From Capitella teleta (taxonomy: Eukaryota; Annelida; Polychaeta; Capitellidae), in contig KB302196.1 in NCBI GenBank assembly GCA_000328365.1, forward strand, positions 966,148 through 1,030,147: 64,000 nucleotides of DNA, read 5' to 3'. Shown piece after piece: positions 36,801 to 45,526 of this stretch (its first letter is position 1; every line of letters starts with the position of its first letter). Below the pieces are notes generated by a model. It saw only the letters and a list, made by a program, of their open reading frames with translations, was not told the origin of the DNA and ran no database searches. A program made the position numbers and the translations under genes.

Positions 36801-39800
36801 CGTGACAAATTGAATGGGACCGTGGTTGAGGGCAGAAAGATTGAGGTGCATGTCTATTTCATACTATTTGCACTATTTCTTTTTGTAAAAAAAAAATAAA
36901 AAAAATAAAATAATAATAATTGTATATTTTTTTTTTTATGTATATATACATTTTTTTTTTTTTTTTTTTTTTTGAGAAATGCCAATGTCAGTTATTTTAT
37001 CGGTGTTTTATAAATTGTTTGTAAATGGGTTTTATTTCTTATTTTTGAAGTTTTATTTATTTGTTGCACACTGTTCCTTCTTTGTGTTTTGTAATATATG
37101 TGTATCCATTGGTCTGCACTTCTCTTTCTGTATATTTTGTGAACTTTGAGCGCATTCCTATTTTGGCATCGATTTTTATCGATTTATGAGAGAAAAAAAA
37201 ATGCATTAATTTAAAAGTACCGGTATATCCCTATAGTAAATATAAGTTTAAAATTGTTTATTATTAGAAATTGAAGAAATTGGCATTCCTCGAGTAAATT
37301 ATAAGATATATTAATTTTTTAAGTGCTTTCATTCTCACATAACAAGTATGCTGACTTGACTGTTTTATTTCACAAGGTGAATAATGCCACTGCCAGAATT
37401 ATGACCAAAAAGGCGACGCCGACGGTGGTGAGCGCGACAGGTAAGAGGTCATGCTCCTCACCCTTCCCTCATCTTGACCTCTCTCCTCCATCAGCCACCG
37501 TGCCCACCGCCATCTCTGCAGCTGCATTGCGAGGTGCTGCACTCACGAGGGCCAGGGTCAGGGGACCATATCCAGGCGTCGCGGCTGCAGCTGCCGCAGC
37601 TGTACTCAGGCATCCTACTGCACTACCTACAGCTGCGGCTGGCTTGCCATTTGCGTGAGTATTTTGCGTTTTGAAAGACTGTAATTATAAATAAGCTTCT
37701 CGTAATTATTTTTCCATTATTGTTTTCATTCGACTGCTTATGATTTTGTTGTTGTTATTTTCGTTTTGCAGCAGTGTGTACCAGGACCCCTTCCTCGGGA
37801 CCCTCTATGCCGCAGAGCGCTACCAGGTCAGTGTTGCATCCATGTCTCATCCTCCTCCTCATCTCAGCGAATGCCTTTTATTACGACCATGTTTGTGTGC
37901 ACTTTATATGCATCGAAATGTTCTATGACATAGACAATGTTTTTATTATTATTATCGTGAAAACTGCATGAAATCAAAGCATCGAACATGCGAACAGAAA
38001 AGCACTGGTTTTCTTTTTGGGGCTGGATGTTTTATTTTTTCTTCCTTTTGGCTTATTGCCTGAAGGTCTTAATCTTCTTATATTTATTGTGAGTTTAAAC
38101 CCGAAAAAACTCTTAATTAGGCTTTTGATTTCTTTCTCTTTTGTCTTTCTCTCTCTTTCTTCGTTCCTATCTCTTTTCGTCTCTTTTGAGGAATGTATTT
38201 TTCTTGTTTCCATATCGAGCTTTTTTGATGAATAAGCAATTCAAGTGGGCCAGTCAGAGCTCTCGATATGCAAGCAAGGCGTGTCCAAAAACATCAAAAA
38301 TCGTGCATCTTTTAAGAAATAATTGAACCATTTGGCATTGGACGATTTCTTCCTAGTATTTTGTGCATTTTTGAGAGTCTTCTTGAGGCATTATGGGATA
38401 ATATGCATGATCCCTTCTTCCACCTTCGGAATCTGGTGCTGCGACCGGTGATTTCTACGCATGCCCAATGCACGCAAACACATATAATAATAATGAGGTT
38501 TCCGTGGCAATGGTTGTTTCCATGGTGATGCTGCAAAAGTCCTTTAATTTCCGTTTTTTTCTTTCACAAACATGCATTATGTGGGTGGTCTAAACAAATA
38601 TGTTTTTTTTTTTATAACTTTGAGTGCTGACTACTGAGGCAGTACTCTGTGAAGCGCTGTGCTGTTTCCCTGACCTCACTGAATGAACTCTTCTATGCTT
38701 TTGTGTTTTAGCCTTACGCTGCAGGCTATGCCTCTGCAGCCGCTACCCGATACGCTATCCCAACAGTAGCCACTGCAGCTCCATATGCAGCCGCCACTGG
38801 GTATGTCTCACTCACTCCTATACCTCTACTTCCTCCTTAGTAGTCGCAGCCAATCACAAGCTAGCATGTTTTCCTCCTCGCTTCTGATTGGCTGCTTTCA
38901 CAACAACCCAAAACATCATGAATGCCATTTTTGTTTGTTTTTTAAAACATTTAAGCGCGCGTTTTTTTCATTTTTTTTCATTTTTTTTCAAAAATTTTTT
39001 TGGTGTGGAAAATATCGTGATCTGCATGATTTAAACTGAGAAAAGAATTCATTCTCACGGAATAAAGCATGATTTATGTTATAAGAATTTAAGGCATGGA
39101 CTTTCTTATTAATATTCTAATCTCTCGGAATTTTTCTATAGAACAAAAATGGCATTTTTGATTGTATATTATGATTTGTTTTATCCATATGACGTAATGT
39201 ATGTATAATTTATTTGCACACTGCATCATGGATGTTTTTATCGCATGATTAAATTATTTGTCCTCTCAATTAGTCGTCTTTTATCTTTCTGTGCATGAGG
39301 TGTTGTTTGTGTAAACAAATAAACAAATTGAAGAAGCAGACCCCATGGCATGCTCTCTATCCTTTGCCTTTGCAGTTATGGCCGCGAATATGCAACTGAT
39401 CCGTATCTGGGTTCCACGATGGGCGCCATCCCGGCCGCGTACGCTGGCGGCATGTCTTCCGTGAGTACTCTCACCCTCTTCTCGCTTTCTGGCTCACCTT
39501 ATCTCTCCTCTATATCATAGCAGGTTCGAGAGCAGGCACCCTCAGGGCTGCTCTGTGTCAGCGATCCTTCTGGTCAGAAGAAAGTTGGCATGATGCCAGG
39601 TGTCGCAGGGGGAACTTTGGTTCAGCTTCCAGAAGGATCTGTTATGAAAAATCAGGTATTAGATTATTTTCTGAGAAGTAAACGATCACTCTTATGTTCG
39701 GAAAGTTTGGAATATATTCTGCCTAAAAGATTTAAGCAATAAGCCTTATGTGATAATTTGTTATGAAATGCATTTTATTTTCATTGTTTCTGTTTCTTCT

Positions 39801-39858
39801 TCTCCAACAGGCAACTGTGTACCGTGGTGCAGGGTTTCAACGTTTTGCTCCGTATTAA
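33583..39858 (+). CDS. RBFOX: RBFOX (Fox-1/A2BP1 family) RNA-binding splicing regulator
   Basis: Ten coding exons: 33583-33834, 34683-34877, 35238-35291, 36753-36845, 37377-37440, 37495-37654, 37772-37826, 38712-38800, 39376-39460 (then 39524-39655) and 39811-39858, counting the last two pieces as the ninth to eleventh blocks. All have GT...AG borders and phases that join without a stop, giving about 408 residues plus a short first exon. The protein has a Gln/Ala-rich N-terminus, one RRM with RNP2 LHVSNI and RNP1 GFGFVTF, an Ala/Gly/Tyr-rich tail with VYQDPF and [10 protein letters not shown], and the family-typical end FAPY. RBFOX proteins bind (U)GCAUG in pre-mRNA in the nucleus, activating exons upstream of the site and repressing exons downstream of it. 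The 54- and 93-nt RRM exons match the vertebrate gene. The WKLNPVVG segment that follows the RRM in many bilaterians is absent. Family assignment is certain; the 5' end is not. Confidence 0.95.
34683..34877 (+). CDS. RBFOX: RBFOX exon: linker and first part of the RRM
   Basis: A 65-codon exon with acceptor CTGTGTAG and donor GTAAGT, phase 0 at both ends. A Ser/Gly/Pro-rich linker leads into [19 protein letters not shown]. The histidine and the phenylalanines of HVSNIPFRF are the residues that contact the GCAUG bases in the family. The exon ends at LLG, the same boundary that precedes the 54-nt exon in vertebrates. A TGCATG lies at 34638-34643, about 40 bases upstream of the acceptor. Confidence 0.95.
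35238..35291 (+). CDS. RBFOX: RBFOX 54-nt RRM exon
   Basis: Eighteen codons reading [18 protein letters not shown], nearly identical to the vertebrate exon of exactly the same length. The acceptor is CGTAACAG and the donor is GTACGT. The preceding intron carries the palindromic X-box GTTGCCTCGGCAAC (35013-35026). Confidence 0.97.
35930..36030 (+). repeat. Pyrimidine-rich TCC/TTC microsatellite in an RBFOX intron
   Basis: A nearly pure CT tract with repeated TCCTCTTCC units. Open frames across it on either strand are compositional artefacts. Long CT tracts can bind polypyrimidine-tract proteins, but no role is shown. Confidence 0.7.
36522..36535. promoter_or_regulatory. Perfect X-box palindrome GTTGCCATGGCAAC
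   Basis: The only exact 14-base palindromic version in the window. It lies in the intron before the 93-nt RBFOX exon, 217 bases upstream of the acceptor. Confidence 0.6.
36582..36852 (+). promoter_or_regulatory. Fox-binding TGCATG sites on both sides of the 93-nt RBFOX exon
   Basis: TGCATG occurs at 36582-36587, at 36743-36748 (two bases before the acceptor AG dinucleotide) and at 36847-36852, starting inside the donor (GTGCAT instead of the usual GTAAGT). Shorter GCATG copies lie near 36363 and 36446. In vertebrates, RBFOX proteins bind such sites next to the same 93-nt exon and cause its skipping, giving a protein with a defective RRM. The geometry here suggests the same self-control, with the protein covering both splice sites. 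The sites are seen directly; the function is inferred. Confidence 0.7.
36753..36845 (+). CDS. RBFOX: RBFOX 93-nt RRM exon carrying RNP1
   Basis: Thirty-one codons starting [20 protein letters not shown] and ending VVEGRKIE, the same length and borders as the vertebrate alternative exon. Skipping it would keep the frame but remove RNP1 and the last strands of the RRM. The acceptor is TGCATGGCAG and the donor is GTGCATG, which is weak as a donor and doubles as a Fox site. Confidence 0.97.
37377..37440 (+). CDS. RBFOX: RBFOX exon: end of the RRM
   Basis: A 64-nt exon ([18 protein letters not shown] and three more residues) leaving phase 1, with acceptor TTCACAAG and donor GTAAGA. VNNATAR is invariant in the family. 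In vertebrates the equivalent exon is 61 nt and is followed by the WKLNPVVG exon, which I cannot find here. Confidence 0.93.
37441..37494 (+). other. RBFOX: 54-nt intron that stays in frame if retained
   Basis: GTAAGA...TCCATCAG with a CT-rich body marks an intron, but it is a multiple of three and has no in-frame stop, so unspliced mRNA would encode 18 extra Ser/Pro/Leu-rich residues. It may behave as an exitron. Introns of about 50 bp also occur in the PHD gene at 57 kb, so this size is normal for the genome. Confidence 0.6.
37495..37654 (+). CDS. RBFOX: RBFOX exon: Ala/Arg-rich region after the RRM
   Basis: A 160-nt exon that enters in phase 1 and leaves in phase 2. It includes [20 protein letters not shown], matching the family pattern AYRGAHLRGRGR, then a long alanine-rich stretch. 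Arginines after the RRM contribute to nuclear localisation in the family. Confidence 0.9.
37772..37826 (+). CDS. RBFOX: RBFOX exon with tandem NAGNAG acceptor (SVYQDPFLG...)
   Basis: Reads (A)[18 protein letters not shown], the counterpart of VVYQDGFYG in vertebrates. The acceptor is GCAGCAG: splicing at the first AG gives A-S-V-Y, at the second (exon start 37775) A-V-Y, both in frame. The donor is GTCAGT. Confidence 0.93.
38712..38800 (+). CDS. RBFOX: RBFOX exon: Ala/Tyr-rich C-terminal domain
   Basis: An 89-nt exon ([20 protein letters not shown] and nine more residues), leaving phase 2 at donor GTATGT. Tyr/Ala repeats of this kind mediate RBFOX self-association and splicing activity in other animals. 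The upstream intron has TGCATG sites at 37965 and 38404 and two X-box-like sites at 38498 and 38516. Confidence 0.92.
39376..39460 (+). CDS. RBFOX: RBFOX exon: [12 protein letters not shown]
   Basis: An 85-nt exon completing a Gly codon and reading [20 protein letters not shown], matching SYGRVYAADPY of vertebrate proteins. Donor GTGAGT. TGCATG occurs at 39023 and 39292 in the intron before it. Confidence 0.95.
39524..39655 (+). CDS. RBFOX: RBFOX penultimate exon, lineage-specific, with TAGCAG tandem acceptor
   Basis: Forty-four codons starting [21 protein letters not shown] see no counterpart in vertebrate RBFOX, where a different segment links the Tyr-rich domain to the conserved tail. The acceptor CATAGCAG allows an extra in-frame Gln if the first AG is used (exon start 39521). 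It is phase 0 at both ends, so skipping would also keep the frame. Donor GTATTA. Confidence 0.85.
39811..39858 (+). CDS. RBFOX: RBFOX last exon, conserved FAPY tail and stop
   Basis: Reads [15 protein letters not shown] then TAA at 39856-39858. Vertebrate proteins end ASIYRGGYNRFAPY, so the end of the protein is certain. The acceptor is TCCAACAG. Confidence 0.97.
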   Translation, partial: ATVYRGAGFQRFAPY

Positions 39859-40735
39859 AAAAGTGACTGAGTTGACTGAGTGAGTGAGTAGCTGGAAGTT
39901 GATCTGTGCCCTATACTGCCATGAAACAAAATGAAAATTAACTTTCTACGAATACTCAACATTCAGTATTCAAATCGCCGCTTTCTGTGAACGTCAGTAT
40001 TTTCCTTTATTATTTTGTTCATTTTTTTCTCTCTCATCGGAATACCTCAATGATGTTTATTTTGAGTTTTCTTTTTTGCAAGGTGCTCTTTCTTGAGTGG
40101 CAGTGTTACTCACTGACCACTCTCCCTCTACTACTCCCTCTTTATCATGTGCAATGCCCATTATTAATATTAATATTATTATTATTATCATGTAAACATA
40201 TTATAAACGACATAATAATCATTGTAATATTCCCTTCTATATTTTTTTGGTGACAAAATTTATTGAAAAAGTACTTAATTTTTTTGATTTCAAGTTTTTT
40301 TTTTTCTTCTGCTTTTTCCAAAGAATGCCATATTTTCCTCCCTTCTTGTTATATTGATTAGCACAAAATAGTATAAAAGTACTTAAAACATGTTCTCATT
40401 TGATTTTTTTTTTTTTTTTTGCAATTCCGTATCTTAAAAATACTATTCAACATGTGTATTTGTAGCTTATTTTTTGTGTTAGTAAGTTATTTAGCTTTTT
40501 TTTTTAATTACAAAACTATAAAAAAAAATATGAAAAAACAAGATTTTATTATTAAAATCTGGTGCTTTAGTTTTTTTTTTCTCATGAATTTATCGAAAAA
40601 TATTCAATTTGTTTCTAGTTTCTTATCAATGAGTGCAGTACAAGCCAGGAATTTAAATACAATTTGTACATAAATTGTGTACAGTGCGTATCATGCTCAG
40701 TTGTTGTACAAAATGAATAAATTAAAAAAAAAAAA
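39859..40735 (+). other. RBFOX: RBFOX 3' UTR with Pumilio site and polyadenylation signal
   Basis: AT-rich sequence without coding frames follows the stop. TGTACATA at 40665-40672 is a perfect Pumilio element (UGUANAUA). AATAAA at 40716-40721 is followed by an A-rich run, the likely cleavage region; part of that run is genomic. Earlier cleavage is possible given several AT-rich stretches. Confidence 0.65.
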
Positions 40736-40859
40736 AAATGAATGAGACAACACACTTTGTCTCACTCTATTGTCTTCCTTTGAAAACCTGTTCACATTGA
40801 ATCAACTGCTACTCAATTTAAAAGTTTTTTTTATTATTGTACTCGTATGATGAGTTATC

Positions 40860-40886
40860 ATAATTATTATTATTATTATTATTATT
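40860..40886. repeat. ATT microsatellite
   Basis: Eight tandem ATT units just after the RBFOX 3' UTR. Confidence 0.85.
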
Positions 40887-41652
40887 CATTGGCTAGTCAG
40901 CAGCTCTCAAAAAAATAATATTCTATTGCGATCTTTAACTTAAAAATGTTTTAATAAAAACATCTTTACTAATATATAAAAAACATTTGTTGAGACTTAA
41001 ATTAATCATGTTTTTTTTTTTTTTTCTTTCACTCTTTTTGTTGGATCAAAATTCTTTTATTTTTTATCTCTTTCATATCATGTCATCCGAAGAATTTGTG
41101 TGTTCATGATTGTTTCTCTCATTTATTCAATTTCCTCCCATTTTTTTATGTTCAATTAATCTCATGCGCAACTTTAATCAAAATAAATTACTGCATGAGA
41201 TGCAACATGTGTAATCTGATATGGATTCTGTTGTTATTTCAATCGGTGTAGCTAATGTTTGTATCGGCTGCTGCAAATAATGACCGGCACCCAGGGGAGG
41301 GTTCTCCATCTCGGAAGTAGTTCGTATCTTGAGTTCCGAGTACTGGGATGCATGTGCAGGTTAATTTGTTCTCTTGGTGACTAGTTTATGATGGCATAAA
41401 TATCTAAGAGTCCGTTATGGATCATTTCATTCACCAGGTGAAAGAACTTGCCTTAATTAGCTGCTCTGTTCTTGTGTGCAGGCTATTCGAATCGCGATGA
41501 GATAGCAGCAGGTTGACGTTGATTTTGCACGTAAAGGTCGTCAGGTCAGTGTGTTTGTTGAGTAGCAGCATTTGGTCATTGAGTGGAGGTGTTGGGCAGA
41601 TGGACGCATTCAGAGCTGCTTCTGCCACTGTCTCAATCTGCGCCTGTTTTGG

Positions 41653-41738
41653 TGATTCATAACGCTCTCAGCTCATAATAATGATGCTTGTGTTATATTC
41701 ATGCTGAGCATACTCACTTTTACACGTTATGATTTCAA
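41653..41738. repeat. Inverted GATTCATAACG/CGTTATGATTTC pair
   Basis: GATTCATAACGCTCTCAGC opens and ACACGTTATGATTTC closes an 86-bp segment, with TCAGC/GCTGA paired further in. Same core as the palindromes at 15.8 and 24.8 kb, and probably a tiny foldback element. Confidence 0.5.
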
Positions 41739-42764
41739 TCTTGCAGCGATATTATCGCATAAAGTCTCGGAAAGTATTTCGATAGTACAAGCAATATTTT
41801 CAGCAATTTTGAGATACATGTACACAACAACAGTGCGCGGCCATGAGTAATACGCGTTGTGGAAATATCTTCCATGAAATACTCTCATTTACAAGTATTT
41901 AGTGCATTTGAAACCATCTCTTAACAACGATTACAGCCGAAACCCGCGCAAACACAGATCTCTTGTTATTATTATACTGATTATATTTATTATGTGATCC
42001 TTGGCGCTTGACAAGGGACACTTATTCGCCCTGACCGAATTTCATTTGCATAAAATGCTCAGATGTCATTGCGATCAGTTTGCTTTCCTGCGGGACTATA
42101 TATAATTTTAATGCTCACGAAGTTAATGTGATATTATATTAGAATTTTATTTCTATTATTATGATTTTAGCTTTGAGTGAGTTCCGACTTGGGCATTGTT
42201 CTGTGCACATGCAATTTCTTTCTTTTCTTCTCAATCTGGCTGATTATTTCATTCTTTTTATGCATATTATAATTTCGCTGTGGTTAACCTCGGGTGCTAC
42301 GCTATACACCTTTCCTTATTGCCTACATGAATATACACAGATATATTCATAGACATGGAAACTATATCTTATAATACACCAGATAGCCTATTAGAGTATT
42401 TCCCCATTTTGGAAAAAGAAAATAATTCATAATTGTGAGATAAAAAAAGAGAATTTGGTTCACATTTAATTACGCAAACATCTATCCGTCATCAAATTTA
42501 GCGTTGTTGTTTTTAGAAATACAGAAAAGACGAAATACGCAGGCCCACTTTTGTCAGTATTAATTCATAAGGTGAGCAGGCATCGATGACAGAATGGATC
42601 CGTGCTTTGAATTTCTTCTCTCCTCGTCGTCTGCTGCTTTGCAATAAAAAAAGAGTCAATTTAATTTCGTTCGAGGGTTCGTCTGATTAAAAGAATGCGA
42701 TGCTTCTAAGAAATTGAAATCGATCTGGTTCTTGGGTTGTCTTAACAGTGATAAAGTAACAAAC

Positions 42765-43111
42765 TATATATTGAAATTAATAATGACAATAATAAATAAT
42801 TTAGTCATTTATAGAGCGCAAAATGTACAATTATAGGATACAGTTTCTATACGCTTAACACAAAAGAAAATTTCATGTATTAATATTAAAGAGAGATGCA
42901 CAAGGTTAAGAGAGTCATGGATGCACAGTGACATTTCATATAGGAAAAAAACCATGACAAGAACCCCGTCCTCTTCCTGGTCGAAAAACTCACTGCACTG
43001 GAACACTCTGAGACGTAATATTTACATACATAGAATGCTAAGATATGAATTAAAATATTAGGCCATATAACATTGACGATACATAAAAGTCTTCAATTTC
43101 TTCTTGAATGA
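42765..43111 (-). mobile_element. Possible worn LINE 3' end
   Basis: Read on the minus strand, 43111-43077 gives SFKKKLKTFMYR, like the last residues of CR1/L2-type reverse transcriptase frames (compare FKRHLKTLLF at 50.1 kb). About 280 bases later, near 42,820-42,780, comes GCGCTCTATAAATGACT and an ATT-rich tail, the usual 3' end of such elements. No more of the coding region is recognisable. It could be a different repeat with a similar tail. Confidence 0.3.
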
Positions 43112-43350
43112 CGGCGATGGCTGTGGTCAAGATGACCGTTGATTACAGATGCGATTTCTATGTCCAAATTAGTTCAAGTCATCATCGACATGATGTAAGC
43201 GATATAAGTGAAACCATCGAAGTTGCAATATCTATTCTGAGTTCGAGTCTGGATTAGAAAGAACGGACGAATTGTAGGATTTCATAACGCATCTCTTTGA
43301 CTTGTCCTGGGCTGCAATCATAACGCACCAAACACCACCCAGAAGGCCAC

Positions 43351-44571
43351 GCGTGAGGCTATTCTACTATCGTTTTTGAAAAAGTGCGTTATGATGACAA
43401 GGATAAATCTCTTGCGAATTTTGATCAACGGTCCAAAAACGATAGCAATCTATCCTTTTTGTTGTCCATCTTGGAATCGTGATAGTTGTCATAATTTGAG
43501 TCTTTTTCACTTAAATACGGTTAGTATTCACTTAGCATAGTATTCACTAGTATTCACACAGCATGGAGCTGATGACATTGACACTTTTCTTTCATTGATC
43601 CATCTCATGTTAGGGAAATTATAGGCTTCGAGTTGCCACGGACCATGGTGGGTATAGGAGAAAAGCTAAGAACTGGACTGGGCTAGTCCTGCACTGAAAT
43701 TTTGAAGCAGTTGGTTTTTATTCCATCTCATGGCATGGAGCTGATGACATTGACACCTTTCTTTTATTGATCCATCTCATATTAGTGAAAATATAGGCTT
43801 CGAGTTGCCACGGACCATGGTGGGTATAGGAGAAAAGCTAAGAATTGGACTGGGCTAGTCCTGCACTGAAATTTTGAAGCAGTTGGTATTCATTCCATCT
43901 CATGACATGGAGCTGATGACATTGACACTTTTCTTTCATTGATCCATCTCATATTAGTGAAATTATAGGCTTCGAGTTGCCACAGACCATGGTGGGTATA
44001 GAAGAAAAGCTAAGAATTGGACTGGGCTAGTCTTGCACTGGAATTTTGAAGCAGTTGGTGTTTATTCCATCTCATGGCATGGAGCTGATGACATTGACAC
44101 TTTTCTTTCATTGATCCATCTCATATTAGTGAAATTATAGGCTTCGAGTTGCCACGGACCATGGTGGGTATAGGAGAAAAGCTAAGAATTGGACTGGGCT
44201 AGTCTTGCACTGGAATTTTGAAGCAGTTGGTGTTTATTCCATCTCAAGGCATGGAGCTGATGACATTGACACTTTTCTTTCATTGATCCATCTCATAATT
44301 ACTCTATTTCTAGTTTAAAAAAATCATATAAGAATTTTTTTTTTTTTTTTCACCCCTAGTTTTTCATTCTTTGAAATTATCATGAACTGTTTCTTCAAAT
44401 GTTAAACTTTTTATTTGCAACCTTTTTGACAAACATTTGGTTGATTAAATCGGTAAATAATGACCATGATCGAAAACGCAAGAGATTTATCCTAAATATC
44501 ATAACGCATTTTCGGAAAACGCAAGATGGTCATAACGTATGTTCAAAATCGATAGTAGAATAGCCTTTCTC
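43351..44571. mobile_element. Non-autonomous TIR element with 9-bp target duplication, holding a tandem repeat
   Basis: Inverted ends: 43356-43394 (AGGCTATTCTACTATCG, then TTTTTGAA and GCGTTATGAT) matches the reverse complement of 44529-44565 with few changes. Directly outside, the same nine bases GAAGGCCAC occur in direct orientation at 43342-43350 and 44572-44580, as expected for a target site duplication. Nine bases is typical of Mutator-like transposition, among others. There is no transposase frame; most of the interior is the 172-bp tandem array. The boundary by TSD plus TIR is well supported, but the superfamily is not. Confidence 0.7.
43562..44297. repeat. 172-bp tandem repeat, about 4.3 copies
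   Basis: Copies begin at 43562, 43734, 43906, 44078 and 44250 (the last partial), each with CATGGAGCTGATGACATTGA. The period is exactly 172 bases in every copy, and only a few substitutions separate them. There are no long open frames. Unit length is near that of a nucleosome repeat, as in many satellites, and the array sits inside a TIR element, which may be how such arrays spread. Confidence 0.95.
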
Positions 44572-45360
44572 GAAGGCCACATTGACTAGAAATCACAACG
44601 TCACTGAATACTCGTATTCGTTGAGTTATATCCATTTATTTATTATATTAATATTTGTTACATTTTGATGACAATTATCATTATAATATTTCGTGTGCTA
44701 TGTGAATAAATATTTATAGGCAGTGCCTTTTTATTACCCCCCTTTTGACATTTTTTAATGTCATGATTTTTTAAATAAATAAGATCAGACGAAGAAGAAA
44801 GTAAAACAAGCAATAAATAAGAAAATTTTTCGACACAAGTATGTCATGAAATCTCCAATGAAAACTTTGAAATGGGCCAGGCAGTTGTTTGGGGCTGGGG
44901 AGGGGGCGGTGGTGTGGTCAAATATTGACTTTCCTAGATATAATATGACAGGGTGTATAACGCCACACAAAGCAACGCATTTACAATATTTTTATATCAT
45001 TTTAGGGATTTTTCATAAAATCAAGTTATTTATTGACAAAATAAAACCGATCAAAAGTTGGGGAAAAAAAACTACTTCTGGTTAGCTATACCGCATTTTC
45101 GATGTTAAAATGCCTATCAGATAATTGCGTATATTATTATTGTGTATTTTCATCCCCTTGTTTCTTTTTTTTTTTTTCATTATTAATACATTGCATAGAG
45201 TTTAGTTTTTCGTTGAATTTGGTTAACAATATGCCCCATTTACTGATCTGGAAGGGGGCAATTGAATTTCTTTCCGAGGCCCCATATTCTGGATGTTTCA
45301 AATTATGAGCTCCCAAAATAAGGCTATAATATATATGTTAATTTATTAAGATATTAATTA

Positions 45361-45526
45361 AGGGATAAGTCACGGGAAAGAGGTGATTATGCTAGGAATG
45401 ATAATGTTCAAGTGAATGTGGAGCTAAATATCTGACGAGAAGTAATCGAGTTCGGTTATTTGGCTCCACATTCACGAGAACGTTATCAATCCTAGCATAA
45501 TCATCGACTTCCAAGTGACTTAACCC
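45361..45526. repeat. Foldback palindrome, 70-bp arms
   Basis: 45361-45430 pairs with 45457-45526 at nearly 85-90 percent, leaving a loop of about 26 bases. Shared words are GATTATGCTAGGA and GTGAATGTGGAGC. Probably a MITE-like hairpin element. A separate short GCGTTATGATT palindrome follows at 45655-45690. Confidence 0.75.

Larger units (their letters stand above)
13882..38529. promoter_or_regulatory. Cluster of RFX X-box-like palindromes across the RBFOX locus
   Basis: Sites resembling the RFX X-box (GTTRCC, 0-3 bases, RGYAAC) recur over 24.6 kb. Best ones: 13882-13895, 20517-20530, 20540-20552, 21845-21858, 22451-22464, 23527-23541, 23562-23575, 24597-24610, 27391-27403, 29729-29742, 30308-30321, 31048-31061, 31076-31089, 33551-33564, 34114-34127, 34253-34266, 34928-34942, 35013-35026, 36522-36535, 38498-38511 and 38516-38529. 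Many further half sites (CCATGGCAAC, CCATAGCAAC, GTTGCTAAGG) lie among them. I found none of comparable quality before 13.8 kb or after 38.6 kb. RFX factors bind such palindromes in ciliary and neuronal regulation. Their use as RBFOX enhancers is inference. Confidence 0.6.

Noticed and set aside
42809-43006. 65-codon minus frame considered as a gene.
   Set aside because: It lies within the probable worn LINE 3' end and has no conserved motif.
43562-44297. Regular repeats considered as a CRISPR array.
   Set aside because: The whole 172-bp unit repeats without unique spacers, and the genome is eukaryotic; it is a tandem satellite-like array.
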